A stretch of 64,000 nt of DNA, taken from positions 1-64,000 of the forward strand of contig JACPOB010000029.1 in assembly GCA_016185145.1 (NCBI GenBank), written 5' to 3'. The notes under the pieces are model-generated. The model was given only the letters and a program-made list of their open reading frames with translations. It made no database searches and had not been told where the DNA came from. The position numbers and the translations under genes are program-made. Source of the stretch: Rhodospirillales bacterium (GTDB lineage: Bacteria > Pseudomonadota > Alphaproteobacteria > Reyranellales > Reyranellaceae). This document shows positions 34,675-46,551 of the stretch, in pieces. The stretch's first letter is position 1, and every line of letters starts with the position of its first letter.

Positions 34675-35084
34675 GCCGCGGGCATCTCGGCTTCGCGCAG
34701 TCTGCGCAGCCCCTCCGGGTGCATTGAGGAGACCCTGCCCTCGGCCCGTTAGGTTCGGCGGCGAACCAAGGCGGTCAAGCCAATTGCACTGCCGGTTTTG
34801 CGCATGTCAGCTGGAGTGCAGGCCGTGTTCATCTGCGCGAGGCCGGCCAGACCCGGCATCGGATTCAGCGTGCCTCCGAATGGTCACCACGGAGGCGCAC
34901 GAGCGCTCGCTATTGTGGGCTCGGGTGTCGTGGAAGGAGCTACGTGCTCCATCTCATTCGAACAAGATCGCGCGCTGCGTGGCCGCAACGAGCCGCGCAG
35001 ATCCTCGGGGCGTCGAGGTGCTTTCGGCGCCCGCAATCGCGTTGGCCGGGAACAATCATCAGAGGAAAAGCGGCAGGCGGCTAC
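34675..35084. other. intergenic region without a supported gene
   Basis: 410 bases with open but unconvincing frames on both strands and no recognisable domain. Contains short hairpins such as GGAGCTACGTGCTCC near 34936-34950 (6-bp arms). Coding bias is weaker than in the flanking genes. Any promoter for the small genes that follow must lie here. Confidence 0.35.
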
Positions 35085-35441
35085 GTGCTGGCAGGCGTCA
35101 TTGGCCTGGTCCCCGGCATGTGCCTTTTCACCGCCGTCCTTTCTTCTCCACGAGAATCTTCGATGGCCATGTACGAACGGCCCAGCGCGTTCGTGCACGC
35201 TTGCGAAGCTGCCGGTGTCGAGATCTCCAGGCTGCGGCGCGTCACGTCCTTCATTGACGATTGCTCGTTGCCCGTCGTGACGCCCATCTTCGGCGAGGAA
35301 GGGCGCGTGATCGTCCGCCGGAGGGTCGAGGGGGATGTCCGCGACGATGACGGCGGACGTGTGACCTACTCCGTGAAGATGGACGGCCGCGGCATAGTGA
35401 AATGGCACGCGATCGAACTCAGGCTGGCCCCAGTCAACTGA
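35085..35441 (+). CDS. hypothetical small exported or anchored protein
   Basis: About 118 residues from a GTG at 35085; an ATG at 35118 is an alternative. The N-terminus VLAGVIGLVPGMCLFTAVLS is hydrophobic like a signal or anchor, followed by a charged domain (residues 25-118) with beta-strand-like EEGRVIVRRRVEGDV and GRVTYSVKMDGRGIVKWHA. I recognise no family. Start and reality of the gene are uncertain; composition of the C-terminal half looks coding. Confidence 0.45.
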   Translation: MLAGVIGLVPGMCLFTAVLSSPRESSMAMYERPSAFVHACEAAGVEISRLRRVTSFIDDCSLPVVTPIFGEEGRVIVRRRVEGDVRDDDGGRVTYSVKMDGRGIVKWHAIELRLAPVN

Positions 35442-35622
35442 CGCTTGACGCATCCCTGTTGCCGACCACCCGACCCGCAACTCCGGTGTCGGCGCGGCGC
35501 TGAGTGCAGCCGGCCTGCATGGCCGGACGACGGCAGCACCGGGCGCAACGTCGGGCCTATCCCCTGACGCACTTGCCGGTTTTCCGACTCCGTTGGAGGA
35601 TATCCCCGACGAGGCGGGGAGC

Positions 35623-36021
35623 ATGTTTGACATCGACGTCTGCGAGCCGCGCCGGGTCGTCCTGGTGCGTTTCCGCGGGCAGCTGACCGAAGCGGACTTC
35701 GTCGAGCTCGATCGGCTGGCCGCGGAGCTGCGCGGAGAGCGCGCATTCGACTGCATCTACGACATGACCGACATCGAGGAATTCGACCTCGCGACCTCGT
35801 TCGTCGCCCGGCGCGGCGACCTCCCGCAAACCTACAAGAACCACGAACGCATCTATGTCGTGTCGAACGCCGATCTGAAGCTCCTGGTCCGGCTGTACGC
35901 GGCCTATCAGGTCAACAAGGGATGGAAGGAGCCGGTGATCGTGGCGACCCTCGGCGAGGCCATGAGCAGACTCGGCGTCAGCCAGGCGGACTTCATGCGC
36001 CTGCCGTTGCCGAAGGGATAG
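35623..36021 (+). CDS. hypothetical STAS/SpoIIAA-like protein
   Basis: 132 residues from the ATG at 35623, after GGCGGGGAG. The pattern is alternating strands and helices: RRVVLVRFRGQLTEADFVEL, FDCIYDMTDIEEFDL, HERIYVVSNADLKLLVRLY and PVIVATLGEAMSRLGV. This is compatible with a STAS or SpoIIAA-like fold (an early strand-turn with D-M-T-x-I-E-E/F in the place where STAS proteins have D-x-S/T). No catalytic motif. The fold proposal is inference. It precedes the GETH-motif gene by 138 bases in the same direction. Confidence 0.6.
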   Translation: MFDIDVCEPRRVVLVRFRGQLTEADFVELDRLAAELRGERAFDCIYDMTDIEEFDLATSFVARRGDLPQTYKNHERIYVVSNADLKLLVRLYAAYQVNKGWKEPVIVATLGEAMSRLGVSQADFMRLPLPKG

Positions 36022-36159
36022 TTCTGTTCATCGGGCAGGCGGTTCCGGCGCCGATACAGCCAGCGCCAAGGTCTGTGCGCTTTCCCACTGCGCCCGCCCC
36101 GCCGACCGGCCAAAACTCGTGGAACTTCGTCAACCCGGCCCCAGGCTGAGGAGTATGAC

Positions 36160-37005
36160 ATGGCGCTCGTTGACGATCTCAAGGACTACATCGCCCGCAA
36201 CAGCACGCCGACCACCGTCATCAAGGAAAAGCACAATGTCGTCATCGTCGGCGAGACACATGCCTTCCTGAAGTCGACCGAGTCGGAAATACGCACGAAG
36301 GCCGCCGTGCGGCTGCTGCTCGAGCTGCTCGCCGACGTGAACTACAAGTATTTCGCCAACGAGAGCTATCAGAACAAGGGCAAGATCCGCAGCGGCGTGG
36401 ACGACTACCTGCGCACCAAGACGCTGCCGCCCGTATTCGATCCGAAGCAGACAGGCCTCGACGTCGAGGAGATCGGCAAACGCGTCCTGGTGCGCCGCTA
36501 TCAACCGGTGCTGGACTTCATCCGGACAAATCCACGCTATATCCTGAACATGGGAACGCTCATCGACGGCGAAGGCCGCGATGCGGCGCTGGCGCAGCAC
36601 TTCCTCGACGAGTTCAAGGCGCGCGGCCTGCATCTCGGCGATGCCGGCGTGATGCTGCTCGGCTCCAATCACGCTTCCGCCACGTCGGATTTCGAATATT
36701 CGACGGTGCGTCAGATCCTGCAGAAAAGCAGCGTGAGCTGCGTGTCGGTAAAGGTGCTGACCGACTTCAAGAAAGGCGACACGCCCGACGACGCGGTATT
36801 CGAGCAGAACAACAAGCCCCTGAGCGACCTGACGGTCGGTGACATCATCCGATTGACATCGCTGGTCGACAAGACGCCGGTCACCATCGCGGTCAATCGC
36901 AGCTGGACGAACAGCAGGGCGAGCCCCTTCTGGCGCCTCACCTTCGGACAGAGCAAGGTTTCGGTGGCGGCGCAGTTCGAATACATCGTGTTGCAGAAGG
37001 CTTAG
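36160..37005 (+). CDS. GETH-motif protein, possible EreA/ChaN/TraB-like superfamily member
   Basis: 281 residues with GAGGAG in front of the ATG. The segment HNVVIVGETHAFLKST (G31-E32-T33-H34) resembles the GE-x-H motif that starts the EreA erythromycin esterase, ChaN and TraB/Tiki proteins, where Glu and His are catalytic or metal-binding. The next conserved-looking pieces are YFANESYQNKG (E68), RYILNMGTLIDGEGRD and VMLLGSNHASATSD, matching the later Glu, Arg and G-x-x-H elements of that superfamily. There is no signal peptide. The C-terminus from about residue 200 is an extra beta-rich part. Assignment is tentative; no close named homolog recognised. Confidence 0.65.
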   Translation: MALVDDLKDYIARNSTPTTVIKEKHNVVIVGETHAFLKSTESEIRTKAAVRLLLELLADVNYKYFANESYQNKGKIRSGVDDYLRTKTLPPVFDPKQTGLDVEEIGKRVLVRRYQPVLDFIRTNPRYILNMGTLIDGEGRDAALAQHFLDEFKARGLHLGDAGVMLLGSNHASATSDFEYSTVRQILQKSSVSCVSVKVLTDFKKGDTPDDAVFEQNNKPLSDLTVGDIIRLTSLVDKTPVTIAVNRSWTNSRASPFWRLTFGQSKVSVAAQFEYIVLQKA

Positions 37006-37071
37006 GGCCTGGCGACTTTAGCTCGATTCCGTCGTCCCGACCGGAATCGACTCAACTCATCACGCTCACAA

Positions 37072-38473
37072 CTAACGCTCGCGCAGCACCTCGTGCTGGT
37101 AGCGCAGCAGCGGCGATAGAAGATAGCTCAGGATCCGGCGCGAGCCGGTCTTGATCTCGACCGTCACCGCCATGCCGGGCGACAGGTTGACCAGGCGATC
37201 GTCGATCTGCATCTGGGTGCGATCGAGGGAGATGCGGGCGCTGTAGGTCAGTTCCTGCCCTTTGGGCTCGCTGCTGTCGGTTTGCGCCCCCTGCCCGCGA
37301 TCGTCGGTGCGCTCCTGCTTGCGCTCGCGAATGATGGCGTCCTGCGAGACGCTCAGCACCTCGCCGTGCAGCAGGCCGTAGCGCGTGAAATTGAACGTGT
37401 CGACCTTGATCTCGGCGGCCTGGCCGGGATGGACGAAGCCGATGTCGCGGTTCGGCACCATGGCCTCGATCTCCAGCCGGCTGTCGGACGGCACGACGAC
37501 CATCAGCGACTGGGCCGGGGTCACGACGCCGCCGACCGTGTGGATGGCAAGCTGCTGCACGACGCCGTCCACCGGAGCGGCCAGCCGCTGCAGGCGGGTC
37601 TTCTGCTCCGCCTTGATCAACTCCTGGGCCAGCCCGATCGCCTTCTGCTCGCTCTTGGCGAGCTCGTCGGAGAGGGCGCGCCGGAACTCCGCCACGGCCT
37701 GGCTGCGCGTCTCATGGATCGCCGCCACTGCCGCCGCTGCCTCCTGCAGATGGCTGCTCTGGATGCCGAGCTCCTTCTGGCGCTCGAGCAGGAGCTGCAG
37801 GGTCTCAAGATAGGCGATCCGTGACCCCAGGTCCTTCTCCATCAGCGTCCGGCGCATGTCGACCCTTGGCTGGATGACCGGAATCACGGCCTCGAGCTTG
37901 TGGATGGTGGCCTGGATCGTCGCCTGCTCGGCCTCCTTCTGCGTCTGCTGGCGATCGAGCGCCGCCACCTTGGCGCGATGCTCGCCAACCTGATTGACGA
38001 GCAGCTGGCGCTGGACGCCGACCAGGGTCGCGGGCGCCTCCGCCGGCGGCACGAAGTCGACCAGCGGGTCCTCGCCGCCGGCCAGCGCCGCGCGCAGTCG
38101 CGCGATGTTGAGCTGCTCGGCCGAAAGGTCGCTTTGCAGGCGGTCGCGGTCCGCCGCGTTGGCGGTCGGGTCGAGCTCGACCAGGACCTCGCCCGCTTTG
38201 ACCGTCTGCCCGTCCTGCACGAGGATCGCACGCACGACGCCGGTCTCGAACGGCTGGATGACCTTGGTGCGGCCGCCGGGCATGATCTTGCCGGTCGCCG
38301 ACGCCACGATGTCGATGGTGCCGTACCACGCCCAGGCCAGCGCCGCGGCGAACATCAGGATGAGCACCAAGCCGGTGGCGCGGCCGACCGGCGACGGCGG
38401 CGTTTCGACGATCTCGAGCGCGGCCGGCAGAAACGCAAGTTCCTCGCGCCGCCTCGGCTTGATCAATCGAAGG

Positions 38474-38487
<14 letters not shown>
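37072..38487 (-). CDS. hlyD: type I secretion periplasmic adaptor, HlyD family
   Basis: 471 residues: a short cytoplasmic N-terminus, one TM helix (about residues 37-60, GLVLILMFAAALAWAWYG), the lipoyl half GRTKVIQPFETGVVRAILVQDGQTVKAGEVL, long coiled coil (about residues 120-300) and the C-terminal lipoyl half and beta-barrel RLAAPVDGVVQQLAIHTVGGVV through LSPGMAVTVEIKTGSRRILSYLLSP. This is the membrane-fusion protein linking the ABC exporter to an outer-membrane TolC. It overlaps the exporter gene by 14 bases. No TolC gene is in the window. Confidence 0.95.
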
Positions 38488-40609
<2,122 letters not shown>

Positions 40610-40642
40610 GGCGGCGGTCTCCGGGACCCGAGGCCTTTGTCG

Positions 40643-43468
40643 TCAGGCGTGCGGCTGCGCCAGCAGCGGTGCCTGGTTCGTGGTGGCGTCCGACATCGGT
40701 GCGCTGCCCGGGCCCTGACCGGCGGGAGCGAAGGTCGAGGCCATGAACTGGTTGAGCAGCGCGGACTGGATCACGACGTTGTTGCCCGGCCCGCCGTCGA
40801 GCACGTCCTGCCCACCGCTGCCGATCAGTACGTCGTCGCCGTTGCCGCCCAGCAGGGTGTCGTTGCCGGCGCTGCCGACCAGGACGTCGTCGCCATCGCC
40901 GCCGTTGGCGGTGAGCAGCATGCCGAGCGGGAAGCCGTTCGCCGTGATGACGTCATCGCCGCCGAGCCCGTTGATCACCAGCCGGTCGCCGGCCTCGAAG
41001 CCGGTGATGGTCACGTCCTCGCCAAGGCCGCTCACCGTGATCACGCCGTTGTTGTTGGTGACGGTGATCACATCGTCGCCGTTGGTCGCGTTGAGGACAA
41101 CCGTGTCCGCGGCGTTGTCCGCGCCGCCGAGGTCGATCTTGACCTTGGCGACGTCGGTTCCGGCCATGTCGTTGACCGTGATGGTGTCGGCGCCGCCCTT
41201 GCCCTGGACATCGATCGTTTCGACGTCGTTCAGGTCCATGGTGATGTTGGCGACATCGCGGGTCAGCTTGGCGCGGCCGCCGTTGGCCGAGATCTCGATG
41301 CGCTCGTTGATGTTGGCGCCGTTGAACAGCAGGGTGTCGCTACCCGCCTGCCCTTCCACGATGTCGTTGGCGTCGCCCGGATTCCAGATGAAGGTATCGT
41401 CACCTGCGCCCATGAAGGCGACATCATTGCCCTGGCCGCCGGTGACGACGTCGTTGCCCTTGCTGCCGGTGATGGTGTCGTTGCCGCCGCCGCCATTGAG
41501 GGTGAGCTGGACCTTGCCGGCATTGAGGCCGGAGGCGTTGATGACGTCGTCGCCGAGGCCGCCGTTGACGACCAACGAGTCGTTGGCGCCCTCGGCGCCG
41601 GCAATCGTCACCTTTGCGGCGAGGCCGTTGACCACCACCGAGGAGCCGCTGCCGGCGACGGTGATCGAATCCGCGCCCGCGGTACCGTTGACGGTGACGG
41701 TGTCCGCGGCGCCATCGCCCTGCCCGCTGCCCGCCGTCGCCGACAGATCGAGGTTGACCTGCTTGACGTCGGTACCGCTGAGATCGTTGACGGTGATGGT
41801 GTCGGCGCCGCCCAGCGCATCGAACTGGATGTTCTCCACGTCATCCATGTCCATCGTGATGGCGGCGACGTCGCGGGTGAAGCGACTGCGGCCGCCATTG
41901 GCCGAGATGTCGATGCGTTCCGCGACATTGGCGCCGTTGAACAACAGCGTGTCGGTGCCGGCCTGGCCTTCGACGACGTCGCTGCCGTCGCCCGGGTTCC
42001 AGATGAACGTGTCGTTGCCGGCGCCGAGCAGGGCCACGTCGTCGCCACGGCCGCCGGTCACCGTATCGTTGCCGTCGCCGCCCACGATCATGTCGGCGCC
42101 CTGGCTGCCGATCACCGTGTCGTTGCCCGCGCCGGCGTCGATGGTGAGGCCGATCACGCCGGCCGCGAGCGTGGAGGCGTTGATCGTATCGTTGCCGTTG
42201 CCCGCGTTGACGACGAGCCGGTCGCCCGCCTCCGCATGATCGACGGTGACCATAGCCGGCAGGCCGCTCACCGTGACCTTGCTGCCCACGGCGGTGACAT
42301 TGATCTGGTCCGCGCCGTTGGTGCCGGTGACGACCACCTGGTCGGCAGCGCCGTCGCCCTGCGTGCCGCCGATCGTGCCTGCCAGGTCGATGTCGACCTG
42401 CTTGACGTCCGTGCCGGCGAGATTGTCGACCGTCACCTTGTCGGCGCCGCCCAGCGCATTGAACCGGATGGTTTCGAGGTCGTTCAGGTCCATGGTGACG
42501 GTGGCGACGTCGCGCGTGAAGCGCGTACGCCCGCCATTGGCCGAGATGCCGATGGTCTCGGCGATGTTGGAGCCGTTGAAGACCATCGTGTCGTTGCCGG
42601 CCTGGCCTTCGACCACGTCGCTGCCGTCACCCGGATCCCACTGGAACACGTCGTCGCCGGCGCCCAGGAAGATCGTGTCGTTGCCCTGCTGGCCGTCGAT
42701 GAAGTCGTTGCCGTCGCCGCCCAGCAGGGTATCGTTGCCGTTGCTGCCGAGGATGGTGTCGTTGCCGGCGCCGCCGTCGACCGTGAGGCTGATCAGGGCG
42801 GCGAGGTTGCCGGTCGCGAAAAAGTGATCGTCGCCGCCGTTCATGTTGACGACGAGCTTTTCGGTCGTGCCGATGTCGATGGAGAACGGCGCCGGATCGA
42901 GGCGATCGAAGCGCACGCGGGCGCCGTTGGCGGTGACGGTGAAGTTCTCGGCGCCGTTGCCGCCGTTGACCTCGGCTGTGTCGGTGCCGTCGCCGCCCTC
43001 CATGAGGTCGCTATCGTCGCCCGGGTTCCAGATCATGCGGTCGTTGCCGCCTTCGCCGAACATCTGGTCGTCGCCGTCGCCGCCGGTCAGCGTGTCGTTG
43101 CCGGCGCCGCCGAACAGCAGGTCGTTGCCGCCCTTGCCCAGCAGGACGTCGTTGCCGGCCTGGCCGAAGAGCAGATCGTTGCCGGAGCCGCCCGTCATCG
43201 TGTCGTTGCCGGCGCCGCCGAAGAGCTGGGCGGCCGGCAGCGCTCCGTTGCTCTCGTCGAGGGTGATGGTGTCGTTGCCGGCCTGGCCGAACACCTGAAT
43301 CAGCGTCGTGTTGGCGACCGTCGCCTGACCACCAAGCACGGGCACCGCGCCGCCGTTGACGAGGATCGCTCCGGCAGCATTGCGGCTGATCGTGATCTGA
43401 TCGTCGAGGGAGTCGCCGAGCACGGACAACAGGCCGGAGCCGGGAATGAAGGTGGCCTTGATCGCCAT
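40643..43468 (-). CDS. RTX calcium-binding protein, type I secretion substrate with repeated modules
   Basis: 941 residues with many GG-x-G-x-D-x-[LIF] nonapeptides. A dense run occupies about residues 85-140, and further short runs recur throughout. There are four modules that each open with a W-[ND]-P-G-D-x-[SN]-D segment followed by N-G-x-N, an ISANGGR[ST]RFTRDVA-type stretch and G-G-A-D; the W-containing segments lie near 43022, 42632, 41990 and 41379, so spacings are about 390, 640 and 610 bases. No signal peptide; the C-terminus ([20 protein letters not shown]) would be the secretion region. No enzymatic domain is visible, so an adhesin, S-layer-like or biofilm role is possible. First gene of the T1SS operon. 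Confidence 0.93.
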   Translation of the reverse strand: MAIKATFIPGSGLLSVLGDSLDDQITISRNAAGAILVNGGAVPVLGGQATVANTTLIQVFGQAGNDTITLDESNGALPAAQLFGGAGNDTMTGGSGNDLLFGQAGNDVLLGKGGNDLLFGGAGNDTLTGGDGDDQMFGEGGNDRMIWNPGDDSDLMEGGDGTDTAEVNGGNGAENFTVTANGARVRFDRLDPAPFSIDIGTTEKLVVNMNGGDDHFFATGNLAALISLTVDGGAGNDTILGSNGNDTLLGGDGNDFIDGQQGNDTIFLGAGDDVFQWDPGDGSDVVEGQAGNDTMVFNGSNIAETIGISANGGRTRFTRDVATVTMDLNDLETIRFNALGGADKVTVDNLAGTDVKQVDIDLAGTIGGTQGDGAADQVVVTGTNGADQINVTAVGSKVTVSGLPAMVTVDHAEAGDRLVVNAGNGNDTINASTLAAGVIGLTIDAGAGNDTVIGSQGADMIVGGDGNDTVTGGRGDDVALLGAGNDTFIWNPGDGSDVVEGQAGTDTLLFNGANVAERIDISANGGRSRFTRDVAAITMDMDDVENIQFDALGGADTITVNDLSGTDVKQVNLDLSATAGSGQGDGAADTVTVNGTAGADSITVAGSGSSVVVNGLAAKVTIAGAEGANDSLVVNGGLGDDVINASGLNAGKVQLTLNGGGGNDTITGSKGNDVVTGGQGNDVAFMGAGDDTFIWNPGDANDIVEGQAGSDTLLFNGANINERIEISANGGRAKLTRDVANITMDLNDVETIDVQGKGGADTITVNDMAGTDVAKVKIDLGGADNAADTVVLNATNGDDVITVTNNNGVITVSGLGEDVTITGFEAGDRLVINGLGGDDVITANGFPLGMLLTANGGDGDDVLVGSAGNDTLLGGNGDDVLIGSGGQDVLDGGPGNNVVIQSALLNQFMASTFAPAGQGPGSAPMSDATTNQAPLLAQPHA

Positions 43469-43771
43469 GGTGCACGTCCTTTCAGTGTCTTTGCCGCAGC
43501 GCTGAAGAAAACAACTCGTGGGAAGAAGCGCAGCAGCCTGGACGCGTATGGATAACGGCAGATCGTGTGGCAGACTTGAAGCCGCACTGCGGATGTCATT
43601 GATTTTTTCTGGAGATGTCTAAACTTTGACGCGTGTACTGCGCGCGAAGTTCTGCTACCCGCCCGGTGCGAAAACGCCACACTTGAATCGGAAATGCAGC
43701 GGGCGCGCTGCTTGCCACGACATCGTCGTTTTCGCGCGAACAATGTTGGGCACACGTCGGGGGCTTCGCTG
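43469..43771. promoter_or_regulatory. divergent regulatory region between the RTX operon and its putative regulator
   Basis: 303 bases between two divergent starts, clearly less GC-rich in part (GATTTTTTCTGGAGATGTCT near 43599). Promoters for both units must lie here. No coding frame convinces me. I see no clean operator palindrome, though OmpR-type regulators often use direct repeats that are hard to see by eye. Confidence 0.5.
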
Positions 43772-45343
43772 GTGCAATTTGTCTTTGCCGAACACACGCT
43801 CGACACCGACCGGCGGGAGTTGCGCCGCGGCGCCGACGCCGTCGCCGTCGAGCCGCAGGTGCTCGATCTGCTGATCTGTCTCGTAGAGAATCGCAACCGC
43901 GTCGTCACGAAGGACGATCTCATCGCCTCGGTGTGGGGCGGCCGGATCGTGTCGGATGCGACCCTGACCAGCCGGATCTACGCCGCGCGCAAGGCGGTCG
44001 GCGACAGCGGACAGGGCCAGAGGCTCATTCGCACCGTCTCGCGCAAGGGACTGCGCTTCATCGGCGACGTGCGCACACAGCCGCAGCCCGCCGAACCGCG
44101 GCCCGTCGCCGATACGGACGACCTTCGCCGGAGCCTTCAACCGGTGCTGCCGTTGCCGGAGCGCCCGGCCATTGCCGTGCTGCCCTTCGACAACATGTCC
44201 GGCGAATCCCAACAGGAATATTTCTCCGACGGGATCAGCGAGGACATCATCACGGCGCTGTCCAAGCTGCGCTGGTTCTTCGTGGCGGCGCGCAATTCCT
44301 CGTTCATCTACAAGGGCAAGGCCGTCAACATCAAACAGGTCGGCCAGGAGCTCGGCGTCAACTACGTCGTCGAGGGCAGCGTGCGCAAGCTCGGCGACCG
44401 CGTGCGCATCACCGCGCAGCTCAACGACGTGACTACCGGCAGCCACATCTGGGCCGAACGCTACGACCGCAACCTGGCCGACGTGTTCGCCGTCCAGGAC
44501 GAGATCACCGAGGCGATCGTCGCTGCGGTCGAGCCGCAGATCTACGCCGCGGAGAACTTCCGGGCGCGGCGCAAGCCGCCCGACCGGCTGGACGCCTGGG
44601 AACTCGTGATGCGGGCCCTGTCGCACTACTGGCGGGTGACGCGCCAGGACAATCTCATCGCGCAGGAGCTGCTCGAGAAGGCGGTCGCCATCGATCCGAA
44701 CTACGGCCAGGCGCTGGGACTGCTCGCCACCAGCCACACGTTCAGCGTCCATATGGGCTGGGCGGACAAGGCGATCGTGGCGCCGATCGCCGAGCGTGTC
44801 GCGTTGGCGGCGATCAAGGCCGACGCCGAGGATCCCTGGGCACACCATGCGCTCGGCTGCACCCATCTGTTCGCGCGGCGCTTCGACGACGCCGTGGCCG
44901 AGTTCGAGCTGGCGCTGCGGCTCAACCCGAACTTCTCGTTGGCGCAGTGCTACTTCTGCGTCTCGCTGGCCTATAGCGGCCGCTGGCAGGAGGCCGAGGA
45001 GGCCGCCGCCCGGGCGCTGCGGTTCAGCCCACGCGATCCCCTGTCGGCGCTCTATCACGGCGCCGCCTCGTACGCCCAGTTCGTCGGCCGCAACTACGAC
45101 AACGCCATGCAGGCGGCGCGCGAATCGATCCGCCTGCGCGGCGATTTCGCCGGCGCCCACCGCGTGCTGGTCGCCGCGGCCGGCATGGCCGGACAGACCG
45201 CTGTTGCGGCTGCCGCCCTGCAGGAGCTGCGGCGCGTCCAGCCCGACGTTTCGCTCGAGTGGATCGCGACCGCCATGCCGATCAGGCTCGACGCCGACCG
45301 CGAGCACTATCTGGAAGGATTTCGCCGCGCCGGGCTCAGCTAG
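43772..45343 (+). CDS. winged-helix regulator with TolB-like and TPR domains
   Basis: 523 residues from a GTG at 43772. Residues 1-about 95 are an OmpR/PhoB-type winged helix (LRRGADAVAVEPQVLDLLIC, VVTKDDLIASVWGGRIVSDA, RTVSRKGLRFIGDV). Residues about 125-260 form a TolB-like domain (AIAVLPFDNMSGESQQEYFS, DGISEDIITALSKL, VNYVVEGSVRK, DVFAVQDEITEAIV). The remainder is TPR (AIDPNYGQALGLLATSH, AVAEFELALRLNPNFSLAQC). This domain order is common in alphaproteobacterial CadC-like regulators; a TM helix is not evident here. Divergence from the RTX operon suggests it controls secretion, which is inference. Confidence 0.88.
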   Translation: MQFVFAEHTLDTDRRELRRGADAVAVEPQVLDLLICLVENRNRVVTKDDLIASVWGGRIVSDATLTSRIYAARKAVGDSGQGQRLIRTVSRKGLRFIGDVRTQPQPAEPRPVADTDDLRRSLQPVLPLPERPAIAVLPFDNMSGESQQEYFSDGISEDIITALSKLRWFFVAARNSSFIYKGKAVNIKQVGQELGVNYVVEGSVRKLGDRVRITAQLNDVTTGSHIWAERYDRNLADVFAVQDEITEAIVAAVEPQIYAAENFRARRKPPDRLDAWELVMRALSHYWRVTRQDNLIAQELLEKAVAIDPNYGQALGLLATSHTFSVHMGWADKAIVAPIAERVALAAIKADAEDPWAHHALGCTHLFARRFDDAVAEFELALRLNPNFSLAQCYFCVSLAYSGRWQEAEEAAARALRFSPRDPLSALYHGAASYAQFVGRNYDNAMQAARESIRLRGDFAGAHRVLVAAAGMAGQTAVAAAALQELRRVQPDVSLEWIATAMPIRLDADREHYLEGFRRAGLS

Positions 45344-45376
45344 TACCGGGAATCACAGGCGCCTGATACGGCCACG

Positions 45377-45447
45377 CTGTCATCCCGAGCGCAGCGAGGG
45401 ACCTTTCCTGCGGCGCCAAAGGCCCCTCGCTACGCTCGGGGTGACAG
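45377..45447. repeat. family D palindromic repeat
   Basis: CTGTCATCCCGAGCGCAGCG opens and CGCTACGCTCGGGGTGACAG closes an imperfect palindrome with inner GAGGGACCTTTCC / GGCCCCTC. It lies between convergent genes and could terminate both. Confidence 0.8.
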
Positions 45448-45477
45448 CCGCGACTCACCAACCAACGACAGTCGGTA

Positions 45478-46467
45478 TTAGAGCCGTCCCTTGCGCCTCG
45501 CCACCGCCTCGGAGAGCAGGCAGAGGATCTCCCACATCATGGTGACGCCGACGAGCGCGGTGTTGCCGCTCATGTCGAAGGGCGGCGAGACTTCGACGAC
45601 GTCGCCGCCGACCAGGTCGAGCCCGCGCAGGCCGCGCAGCATGCGCTGCGCCTCGTGCGGGGTGTAGCCGCCGATCTCGGGCGTGCCGGTGCCCGGCGCA
45701 TAGGCCGGATCGAGGCCGTCGACGTCGAAGCTGACATAGGTCGGGCCGTCACCGACGACGCGGCGGGCCTCGGCGATCACCTTCTCCACCCCGAGGTCGA
45801 AATATTCCTCGATGGTGATCACGCGCATGCCCTGCTCGACCGCCCACATGTTGTCGTCGCGCTTGTAGAGCGAGCCACGGATGCCGATCTGGACCACGCG
45901 CTTGGGATCGAGCAGGCCCTCCTCGACGGCGCGGCGGAACGGCGTGCCATGGGTGTACTTGTAGCCGCCGAAATAGGTGTCCCAGGTGTCGCTGTGGGCG
46001 TCGAAATGGACCATGCCGAGCGGCGGCAGGTTCTTACGGATGCCGCGCATGATGGGCAGCGTGATCAGGTGGTCGCCGCCGGCCGACAGCGGCACCGCCC
46101 CGGCCTGGTGCAGCTTGGCGTAGAACGCCTCGATGCGCTCCAGCGAATCGTCGAGGCCCGCCGGATTGACCGGCGCGTCGCCGAGGTCGCCGCATTTGGC
46201 AAGTTCGTAGGGCGCCACGCCGGTGACATGGTGCACGCGGCGCATCATTGTCGAGAGGTCGCGCATCTGCCGCGGGCCGTGGCGGGCGCCCGGGCGGTTG
46301 GTCGTGCCGCCGTCCCAGGGCACGCCGACCATGCCGATCTCGACCTCTGCGGGGTCGCGAAACAGCGGCAGGCGCATGAAGGTGGCGACGTCGCCGAAGC
46401 GCGGCACCACCGTGCCGGAGACCGGCTGCGGGAAGGCAGGCTTGGAAGGGTGCGAAGCGTCGTTCAT
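45478..46467 (-). CDS. speB: agmatinase / ureohydrolase family
   Basis: 329 residues of the arginase-agmatinase family: manganese ligands in SAGGDHLITLP, HFDAHSDTWD and SFDVDGLDPAYAPGTGTPE, and the substrate loop region KYTHGTPFRRAVEEG. The family removes urea from agmatine or guanidino acids; the exact substrate (agmatine, guanidinobutyrate, guanidinopropionate) cannot be told. The gene is downstream of the aminotransferase and oxidase genes on the same strand with 84 bases between, including half a family D repeat. Confidence 0.93.
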   Translation of the reverse strand: MNDASHPSKPAFPQPVSGTVVPRFGDVATFMRLPLFRDPAEVEIGMVGVPWDGGTTNRPGARHGPRQMRDLSTMMRRVHHVTGVAPYELAKCGDLGDAPVNPAGLDDSLERIEAFYAKLHQAGAVPLSAGGDHLITLPIMRGIRKNLPPLGMVHFDAHSDTWDTYFGGYKYTHGTPFRRAVEEGLLDPKRVVQIGIRGSLYKRDDNMWAVEQGMRVITIEEYFDLGVEKVIAEARRVVGDGPTYVSFDVDGLDPAYAPGTGTPEIGGYTPHEAQRMLRGLRGLDLVGGDVVEVSPPFDMSGNTALVGVTMMWEILCLLSEAVARRKGRL

Positions 46468-46474
46468 CTCTTTT

Positions 46475-46516
46475 CGTCATCCCGAGCGGAGCGAACCGAA
46501 GTCGAGGGATCTTGTC
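46475..46516. repeat. half copy of family D repeat
   Basis: CGTCATCCCGAGCGGAGCGA followed by AGTCGAGGGATCTTGTC matches the left arm of the family D element at 31880 without a clear right arm. It lies between the agmatinase start and the aminotransferase stop. Confidence 0.7.
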
Positions 46517-46551
46517 TGCGACGGGCGCCCTCATGCCCGCCATATAGGCAC

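Noticed and set aside
34798-35280. Alternative plus-strand frame covering the gap after the alcohol dehydrogenase
   Set aside because: No ribosome site, Ser/Arg/Pro-rich shadow-like translation and overlap with a more plausible frame.
40643-43468. Regularly spaced repeats that look CRISPR-like at first sight
   Set aside because: They lie in frame within the RTX gene and encode GG-x-G-x-D nonapeptides; spacing is 27 bases or irregular modules, not repeat-spacer units.
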